Shown here one piece after another: positions 31,964 through 37,913 of a stretch of DNA of 37,913 nt. How positions within the stretch are numbered: position 1 is the stretch's first letter; the number at the start of each line of letters is the position of its first letter. Origin of the DNA: Neisseriaceae bacterium PsAf (lineage in GTDB: Bacteria; Pseudomonadota; Gammaproteobacteria; Burkholderiales; Neisseriaceae). The stretch is from positions 1 to 37,913 of the forward strand of contig WNLJ01000025.1 in assembly GCA_017114885.1 (NCBI GenBank), read 5' to 3'. The notes under the pieces are model-generated. The model was not told the DNA's origin. It did no database searches and was given only the letters and a program-made list of their open reading frames with translations. The position numbers and the translations under genes are program-made.

Positions 31964-32806
31964 ATGAGTTATGATTTACAAGGTAAGAATGTTTTAATTA
32001 CAGGTGCTGCAATGGGTATGGGTAGAATATACGCATTAAGATCGGCAGAAGAAAAAGCATCTAACATTATTTTATGGGATATTAATCAAGAAGCATTAGA
32101 AAAAACAGCTGATGAAGTTAGAGCCAAAGGAGTGAATGTTTATACTAATGTGGTTGATTTGGGACAATTAGAAGAAATAGAACGTGCCGCAAAAAAAACC
32201 AAAGCTTTGCCTGATATTTCAAGTTTGGATATATTAATTAATAATGCAGGTGTGGTTTCTGGTAATAATTATTTTTGGGATTTAGATAATAGAAAAGATG
32301 TTTATTTCACAATGTCAATTAATGCATTAGCACCGATGTATGTTACTAATTTATTTATTAATGACATGATTGCAGATACAAGAACAGAAAAAAGAATTTT
32401 AAACGTGGCTTCTGCTGCGGGCTTGGTATCAAATCCTAATATGTCTGTGTATGCTGCGTCTAAGTGGTCTTGTCTGGGTTGGAGTGATTCTCTAAGATTA
32501 GAATTGAAAAAATCAGGCAATAACCACATGAAAGTAACCACTTTTTGTCCTACTTATATTAGTACTGGCATGTTTGATGGTGCAAAAGGCATGTTGTTTA
32601 CACCTGTTATCACACCTGAAACAGCAGTAGATGCTGCATGGAAAGGGATGAAAAAAGGTACGCCAATTGTGTATAAACCATTTACAGGTAGATTATCTGG
32701 AATATTAAAAGGCATTTTGCCTATTGGCTTATGGGATTGGGTTGCAGAAAATATTATTGGTATCTATAGTTCAATGGAAGATTTTAAAGGTCGTTCTAAT
32801 AGTTAA
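31964..32806 (+). CDS. Short-chain dehydrogenase/reductase
   Basis: A 280-residue classical SDR with a Rossmann fold: TGAAMGMG (13-20), NNAG (93-96) and catalytic Ser150, Tyr163 and Lys167 (YAASK). The C-terminal part carries a hydrophobic/amphipathic stretch (LSGILKGILPIGLWDW) resembling membrane-attached retinol or 17-beta-hydroxysteroid-type SDRs. Coupled with the aldehyde dehydrogenase upstream, it could supply or remove the aldehyde. The strand ends at a perfect palindromic terminator. Confidence 0.9.
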   Translation: MSYDLQGKNVLITGAAMGMGRIYALRSAEEKASNIILWDINQEALEKTADEVRAKGVNVYTNVVDLGQLEEIERAAKKTKALPDISSLDILINNAGVVSGNNYFWDLDNRKDVYFTMSINALAPMYVTNLFINDMIADTRTEKRILNVASAAGLVSNPNMSVYAASKWSCLGWSDSLRLELKKSGNNHMKVTTFCPTYISTGMFDGAKGMLFTPVITPETAVDAAWKGMKKGTPIVYKPFTGRLSGILKGILPIGLWDWVAENIIGIYSSMEDFKGRSNS

Positions 32807-32820
32807 AAATTGGGATACAA

Positions 32821-32846
32821 AAAAGCCACTTAATTAAGTGGCTTTT
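32821..32846. terminator. Bidirectional terminator (26-bp perfect palindrome)
   Basis: AAAAGCCACTTAA is followed directly by its exact reverse complement, then ATTTTT. It lies between the convergent SDR and FAD/Fe-S dehydrogenase genes and can serve both. Confidence 0.85.
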
Positions 32847-32864
32847 ATTTTTCATCTCAAAAAA

Positions 32865-35800
32865 CTATAAACGAACTCTTTCTATACCATTGTTAAGCGC
32901 TTGTTTTACATAATTTTCAGCCCAGTTTTCGCCCAGGATTGATTTAGCCAATTCAATAATAATGTAATCAGCTGGCAGACTATTATCATCCTCATAGCGA
33001 CTCAAACCTTGTAAGCAAGCGGGACAAGAAGTTAAGATTTTTTTCTTATCTTCAGCAGGAAGTGTTGCTAGATTTTTTTCAATTTCTTCTTGTTTTCTAA
33101 ACTTAACTTGAGTCGCGACATCAGGTCGATTAACCGCGAATAAACCTGACTCTCCACAACAACGGTCAGAAAGTACCACATCTTGTCCCATTAATTGATT
33201 AACAATCTTAATGGGTTGAGTGGTCTTCATTGGGGAGTGACAAGGGTCATGATATAAATATTTTTGACCAGTTACTTCGTCTAGATGAACACCTTTTTCT
33301 AGTAAATACTCGTGAATGTCTATCATACGACAGTCAGGGAAAATCTTTTCGAAATGATAATCTTCCAGTTGATCATAACAAGTACCACAGCTAACAATCA
33401 CTGTTTTAATATCTAAATAATTAAGTGTGTTGGCCATACGATGAAAAAGTACTCTATTATCTGTAATCATTTGATTTGATTTTTCTATTAGTCCACCTGC
33501 ATTTTGTGGATAACCGCAACACAAGTAGCCCGGAGGTAAAATAGTTTGTACGCCAACATGCCATAACATGGCTTGTGTTGCTAAACCAATTTGACTAAAT
33601 AGCCTTTCTGAACCACATCCGGGAAAATAGAATACTGCTTCCACATCATCCGCAAGTTCTGGATTTCTAATAATAGGAATCATTTTATTATCTTCTATGC
33701 TCAACATTGCCCGCATGGTTTTGGCTGGAACATTAAGAGGAAGTGGTCTATTAATAAAATGAACTACTTGTTCTTTAATACTTGGTTTTTCTATGGTTGG
33801 AGAAGGATGTAACTTTTGCTCCTTAATAGCAGGGCCCATGGAAGCTTGAGCTGAACGATAGGCAAAGTTTTGAGCTTTAAAACCTAAACTGACTTGAGTT
33901 TTTAAAAATTTAATAGTTGTAGGGTCTTGTGCATTTAAAAATTTCATACCCAATCTGGTGCCTGGAGCTGCTTTGTGCTTGCCTGTTTTATTTAAAAAAG
34001 ATTTAACAGCAATAGATACGTCCCCAAAATCAATATTAACAGGACATGGTTTAAAGCATCGATGACAGATAGTGCAATGGTCTGCTACATTACCTAATTC
34101 TGAGAAATGATCGAGGGAAACACCTCTTCTTGTTTGTTCTTCATATAAAAATGCTTCTGTTAATAACCCTAAGGCGAGTACCTTATTTCTTGGGCTATAC
34201 AATAAATTAGCTCTAGGCACATGAGTAGAACATACAGGTTTACATTTTCCACAACGCAAACAATCCTTAACCATATTAGAAATTTCTCCAATACTGGATT
34301 GTTCAAAAATCAGCGTTTCTTCACTTAATAACTCGAAAGAAGGAGTATAAGCCATATCAAGGTTAGAACCACGCATGAGTTTACCACGATTGAAATATTG
34401 ATTAGGGTCAACTTTTTGCTTATATTCCCAGAAAGGTTGCATTTCTTCATCGGTTAAATAATCAATTTTAGTAATGCCAATTCCATGTTCTCCAGAAATA
34501 ACCCCATTCAAATTTCGGGCAATCCTCATAATTCTATCAACCATCTCATGAGCTGTGTGCAACATTTCATAGTCATCTGAATTAACCGGTATATTAGTAT
34601 GTACGTTACCGTCCCCCGCATGCATATGTAGGGCAACAAAAACACGACTACGCGCTACTTTATGATGCAATGCTTTAAGTTGTTCTCGAATAGTGGTGTC
34701 ATTTTTTGAAGAGAAAATAGCATCTAGCGGTTCCAAAATATCTTTTTTAACGGATACACGCAGCTTAAAATCCCGCATACTGGTAAAGACAGTTTCTTCA
34801 TCTGGATTATCAATTTTCTTTTCAAAAGGAGTATCAGGATATCTTGCTAGTAGCTCGGAAACGGGCTGATCCAGATTATCTAACATCCATTGCCAGCGTT
34901 CCTCTATTTTGGTGACGTGTTGTAAAGCATTTTGTGCACGATTACCTAAAATATCTCGAGAAGATAAACCAGTATCTAAGCGGTCAACAGGAAGTTTTTT
35001 AGCTAAATATTCTTTTAGTTCAGCACATAATTTTAATTTATTTCTAAAAGAGAGTTCAATATTGATGCGTTCTATTTCATCTGAATACTCACCTAATTTA
35101 TCAAGAGGAATAACAACATCCTCATTAATTTTAAAAGCATTGGTATGTTTTGCGATTGCTGCTGTTCGTGAGCGATCTAACCAAAATGCTTTTCTGGCTT
35201 CAGGTGTTACGGCGATAAAACCTTCTCCATCTCTAGCATTGGCCAGTTCTACAATATGTTTTGCTGCGGCATCTAAGTCTTCTTCATTATTAGAAACAAT
35301 ATCAGCTAATAACACCATTTTGGGACGACCACGACCTGGTGCTTTGGTTGAATAACCAACAGCTCTTACATAGCGCCAATCTAAATGTTCTAAACCAGCC
35401 AAATCAACAGTGGGGTGGGAAAGAATATAATCTCTGACTTCAACAATTGAAGGAGTAGAGTTAGTCACTGTACCAAAAAACTCCATACAGACCGTACGAA
35501 TGTATTCAGGATTGGTGTGTAGAATAAAACCTGCACTAGTGATAATTCCATCTGTTCCTTCTTTTTGGACGCCAGGGACACCTGATAGAAACTTATCAGT
35601 AACATCTTTTCCTAAACCTATTTTTCTAAATTTTTGGCCCGGTACCTCTAAGCGTTCTGTATTAACTATAGTAAGGCCATCGTCAGCGAGGGTATGCACA
35701 TCAAAAATAGCAACTTCTTGGTCGTGTATTTTGCCAAAATTATGTTTAACTCTTTCGATTAGCTTCCATTTTCCACTAGGATCAACCATTTTCCAGTAGG

Positions 35801-36707
35801 CTAAATTATCTAAAGTAGTTCCCCATAAAACAGCTTTTTTACCACCCGCATTCATGGCCACGTTACCACCGATACAAGAAGCATCAGCAGATGTTGGGTC
35901 AACGGCAAAGACATATCCTGCTCGAGCAGCAGCTTCTTCAACACGACGGGTGACTACACCAGCGCCTGCATGAATAACAGGATGAGTGCCTTCTAAGCCA
36001 GGTAATGTTTTTAATTCGACTGGTCCGAATAAATCCAGTTTTTCTGTATTAATAACAGCACTCATGGCATCTAAAGGAACGGCTCCTCCTGTATAACCAG
36101 TTCCGCCACTTCTAGGTACAATACTGATATCCAATTCAATGAGTGAACGAACAATTGGTGCGATTTCATTTTCATGATCAGGGCAGATAACAACAAAAGG
36201 ATATTCAACCCGCCAATCGGTTGCATCAGTAACATGTGATACGCGAGATAAACCATCAAACAATATGTTTTCACTCTTAGTATATTGACTTAGTTTAGAG
36301 AGGATTTGCTGTCTTTTTTTTGTGGTTTCCTTGAATGACAGGTCAAATTGATTGACCGCAATTGAAACTTTTTCAATAAGTATTTCAACATTTTGGTTAT
36401 TATCACGTCGTTTAGAAATTTCATCAATACGATAATTCATTTCCTCTATGAGTGCTTTTCTGCGTTTGGGATGCTTGATTAAGTCATCAATTAGATAAGG
36501 ATTACGCATAACAGCCCAAATATCCCCCAAAACTTCAAAAAGCATACGAGCGGAGCGTCCTGTTTTTCTTTTTTGCCTTAAGCCAACAATGATATTCCAA
36601 GATTCTTCGTCTAATAAACGAATAACGACCTCTCTATCAGAGTAAGAAGTATGATTATAGGGAATTTCTCTAATTTGGGTATTGGTTTCGGTCATAAGAA
36701 AACTCAT
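32865..36707 (-). CDS. DUF3683-FAD-oxidase-Fe-S fusion, D-2-hydroxyacid dehydrogenase type
   Basis: A 1280-residue multidomain protein. Residues 1 to ~150 are DUF3683-like (helical, charged). About 165-480 is the FAD-binding PCMH domain with [12 protein letters not shown] and [17 protein letters not shown]. About 480-790 is the FAD-oxidase C-terminal domain with [13 protein letters not shown] and [11 protein letters not shown]. Two 4Fe-4S cluster sets follow, [11 protein letters not shown] and [12 protein letters not shown], and then two CCG domains with [31 protein letters not shown] and CCGESG. This is a GlcD-GlcF style fusion likely to oxidise D-lactate or a related 2-hydroxyacid and pass electrons to quinone. 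This architecture is typical of Betaproteobacteria. ATGs at residues 1 and 5 are both possible starts. Confidence 0.93.
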   Translation of the reverse strand: MSFLMTETNTQIREIPYNHTSYSDREVVIRLLDEESWNIIVGLRQKRKTGRSARMLFEVLGDIWAVMRNPYLIDDLIKHPKRRKALIEEMNYRIDEISKRRDNNQNVEILIEKVSIAVNQFDLSFKETTKKRQQILSKLSQYTKSENILFDGLSRVSHVTDATDWRVEYPFVVICPDHENEIAPIVRSLIELDISIVPRSGGTGYTGGAVPLDAMSAVINTEKLDLFGPVELKTLPGLEGTHPVIHAGAGVVTRRVEEAAARAGYVFAVDPTSADASCIGGNVAMNAGGKKAVLWGTTLDNLAYWKMVDPSGKWKLIERVKHNFGKIHDQEVAIFDVHTLADDGLTIVNTERLEVPGQKFRKIGLGKDVTDKFLSGVPGVQKEGTDGIITSAGFILHTNPEYIRTVCMEFFGTVTNSTPSIVEVRDYILSHPTVDLAGLEHLDWRYVRAVGYSTKAPGRGRPKMVLLADIVSNNEEDLDAAAKHIVELANARDGEGFIAVTPEARKAFWLDRSRTAAIAKHTNAFKINEDVVIPLDKLGEYSDEIERINIELSFRNKLKLCAELKEYLAKKLPVDRLDTGLSSRDILGNRAQNALQHVTKIEERWQWMLDNLDQPVSELLARYPDTPFEKKIDNPDEETVFTSMRDFKLRVSVKKDILEPLDAIFSSKNDTTIREQLKALHHKVARSRVFVALHMHAGDGNVHTNIPVNSDDYEMLHTAHEMVDRIMRIARNLNGVISGEHGIGITKIDYLTDEEMQPFWEYKQKVDPNQYFNRGKLMRGSNLDMAYTPSFELLSEETLIFEQSSIGEISNMVKDCLRCGKCKPVCSTHVPRANLLYSPRNKVLALGLLTEAFLYEEQTRRGVSLDHFSELGNVADHCTICHRCFKPCPVNIDFGDVSIAVKSFLNKTGKHKAAPGTRLGMKFLNAQDPTTIKFLKTQVSLGFKAQNFAYRSAQASMGPAIKEQKLHPSPTIEKPSIKEQVVHFINRPLPLNVPAKTMRAMLSIEDNKMIPIIRNPELADDVEAVFYFPGCGSERLFSQIGLATQAMLWHVGVQTILPPGYLCCGYPQNAGGLIEKSNQMITDNRVLFHRMANTLNYLDIKTVIVSCGTCYDQLEDYHFEKIFPDCRMIDIHEYLLEKGVHLDEVTGQKYLYHDPCHSPMKTTQPIKIVNQLMGQDVVLSDRCCGESGLFAVNRPDVATQVKFRKQEEIEKNLATLPAEDKKKILTSCPACLQGLSRYEDDNSLPADYIIIELAKSILGENWAENYVKQALNNGIERVRL

Positions 36708-36911
36708 TATAATGTTCTAGTTAAATTATCTTCTAAGTGTAACTTAAATCTAGGATTTATAATAATAGTCTAATATTGATATTTTATTATAAAGTAGATA
36801 AAGTTAATAGTTTTTACCTATGAAAAATTAATAAATAATATAATTAAGTTAGTGTTTATATTATCATAGGTTATAGTTTAAAATGTTTTAGTAATTAGGA
36901 AAGGAATCAAC

Positions 36912-37310
36912 TTGGCTGACTTAGTATCAATGAGATTGGATAAATGGTTATGGGCAGCTCGTTTTTTTAAGACCAGGGGCTTAGCACAGAAAGATATTGA
37001 ATTAGGACGAGTAAAAGTCAATGGAGATAAAGCAAAAAGTAGTAAGACGATTCAAATAGGGGATGTCATTGAAATGCGACGGAATAGTTTACCCTATAAG
37101 GTTACGGTGGAAAAATTAAATTTACAGCGTAGACCTGCGATAGAAGCGAAAGAAATGTATCGTGAGGACGAAGAAGTGATAAAACAACGAGAGACACTAA
37201 AATTACAAATGTCTTTAAATTCGAATATGTATTCTTCGCCTTATAAAGAAGGTCGACCTACAAAGAAGGATAGAAGAAGTATAGAAAAATTAAAAAGAAA
37301 TTTTAATTGA
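36912..37310 (+). CDS. S4-domain RNA-binding protein (HslR-like)
   Basis: A 132-residue basic protein. The S4 domain is MRLDKWLWAARFFKTR (7-22) through GRVKVNGDKAKSS to GDVIEMR. The basic tail (SPYKEGRPTKKDRR) completes the HslR-like pattern; in E. coli HslR rescues stalled 50S subunits carrying peptidyl-tRNA. I use TTG 36912 because AAGGAA lies 6 bp upstream, whereas ATG 36930 has no ribosome binding site. It is monocistronic, divergent from the FAD/Fe-S dehydrogenase and convergent with the DUF1460 fragment. Confidence 0.88.
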   Translation: MADLVSMRLDKWLWAARFFKTRGLAQKDIELGRVKVNGDKAKSSKTIQIGDVIEMRRNSLPYKVTVEKLNLQRRPAIEAKEMYREDEEVIKQRETLKLQMSLNSNMYSSPYKEGRPTKKDRRSIEKLKRNFN

Positions 37311-37333
37311 TTAACGTAATCTTTATTAATCAA
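37307..37333. terminator. Possible hairpin after the S4 gene
   Basis: TTGATTAA and TTAATCAA form a perfect 8-bp inverted repeat with an 11-base loop, overlapping the S4 stop codon. No T-tract follows, so terminator function is uncertain. Confidence 0.3.
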
Positions 37334-37368
37334 TAATGAGTAGACTATAAAATTTCTTTAAATACTTA

Positions 37369-37858
37369 TTAAATTGGGCGTAAAACGACAATACCAGGTT
37401 TTTTTTCGATATATTCTAAAAAGGGTATATCAGTGACTTTCATATTTTTCTTGATAGAGGAGGCTGATCTATAATAAGCATCATTGTTATTTTTTTTGAT
37501 TAAAACTCCTATATGAGACACATCCAAACCATCTAAATCTGAGTAAATACCTATAAGATCACCTGTTTGCATTAAAGCTAAAGTATAAGAATTAATTTTT
37601 TCAGTAGGAATATAAGTTATTGTACGTCTGGTGATTGGCAGTTCAGGAATATATCTAGTTCCGTCCGTCTTGAGATTTATCATTTTTGGAACAGAAATAT
37701 AATCTTTGCTTACCATTTTAGTGATATCCATTGCATTCAATGGTGATGTAGCATACCGGTCAGAAAAAAAATGCCTTCTCTTTAAGTAATCAACATCTCC
37801 GTGTATATATCTGGTTTTTTCTAGATTTTTTACAAATGACAAACGATTTTTTGATTTA
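37369..37858 (-). pseudogene. DUF1460 protein, N-terminus removed at a mobile-element end
   Basis: The readable part from TTG 37842 gives 157 residues: FVKNLEKTRYIHGDVDYLKR, RRHFFSDRYATS, the middle PITRRTITYIP, TGDLIGIYSDLDGLDVSHIG and the end KKPGIVVLRPI. This is the C-terminal two thirds of DUF1460, an N-acetylmuramoyl-L-alanine-amidase-like (NlpC/P60-type) family. The part with the catalytic Cys (usually LDCxTF shortly before the first visible motif) is missing. The frame runs on without a stop into the foreign-looking GC-rich hairpin to the right, so the gene was cut near 37850-37860 by an insertion, and the rest should lie beyond the window. Confidence 0.7.
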
Positions 37859-37913
37859 GTGACTGCTCCCCGCTGTAAACAGCGGGGCTTCCCACTTCTT
37901 AGGCCACTGCTTC
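37859..37913 (-). mobile_element. Terminal segment of an IS200/IS605-family (TnpB-type) element
   Basis: A GC-rich island in AT-rich DNA. CCCCGCTGT-AA-ACAGCGGGG (37869-37888) is a perfect 9-bp hairpin, flanked by CTTCCCACTTCTTAGG. Read on the minus strand it is GAAGTGGGAAGCCCC, hairpin, GGGGAGCAGTCAC, the pattern I know from right ends of IS605-type elements with tnpB. The element would continue past the window edge, with tnpB on the minus strand. No transposase is visible here, so the family call rests on the terminal sequence alone. The exact left boundary is a few bases uncertain. Confidence 0.5.

Noticed and set aside
34909-35799. Two long plus-strand frames inside the FAD/Fe-S dehydrogenase
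   Set aside because: They lie antisense to conserved domains of the 1280-residue protein, with unlikely composition and no ribosome binding site.

Overview
The window is AT-rich (about one third G+C by eye) proteobacterial chromosome. Several families point to a betaproteobacterium: a DUF3460 micro-protein, a very long DUF3683-type FAD/Fe-S oxidoreductase, an lpxK-Trm112-kdsB-adk block, type II homoserine kinase and MurU. The type I pantothenate kinase (CoaA) is unusual for that class and more typical of Gammaproteobacteria. Low G+C, tight operons and several freshly broken genes suggest a host-adapted, shrinking genome. I cannot name the species.

Layout. 1-1474: the tail of an unrecognised gene, a frameshifted rhodanese (-) and a DsbA/FrnE-family pseudogene with two in-frame stops (+). 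1507-7792 (-): a seven-gene operon serS-coaA-rhlE-lpxK-trm112-kdsB-adk. 8098-12053 (+): an unrecognised acidic protein, a FadL/OmpP1 outer-membrane protein and xseA. 12046-14359 (-): thrB and pcnB. 14458-21795 (+): a ten-gene operon, DUF3460, O-methyltransferase, DUF423, purE, lipoprotein, purK, tsaD, fpr, dapE, argF. 21820-23581: a low-G+C accessory DUF2971 gene broken by two A-tract frameshifts. 23811-25607 (+): an MFS exporter behind a possible Fur box, then a macrodomain hydrolase. 25573-27798 (-): murU, a ZapB-like coiled coil, zapA, 6S RNA and tag. 27924-32806 (+): folD, a membrane gene cut by an in-frame TAA, trxB, aldehyde dehydrogenase and SDR. 32865-36707 (-): the 1280-residue FAD/Fe-S dehydrogenase. 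36912-37310 (+): an S4 RNA-binding protein. 37369 to the edge (-): a DUF1460 gene that lost its N-terminus at what looks like the right end of an IS200/IS605 (TnpB) element.

Most genes are housekeeping: lipid A/KDO supply, purine, arginine, lysine/peptidoglycan and threonine synthesis, RNA and tRNA maintenance, redox balance and cell division. The most interesting material is the decay and mobile signal: four genes broken inside coding sequence, three frameshifts that each look like the loss of one A from an A-run, and a terminal hairpin at the right edge that may be the scaffold end of a TnpB omega RNA. I found no convincing new multi-gene system.
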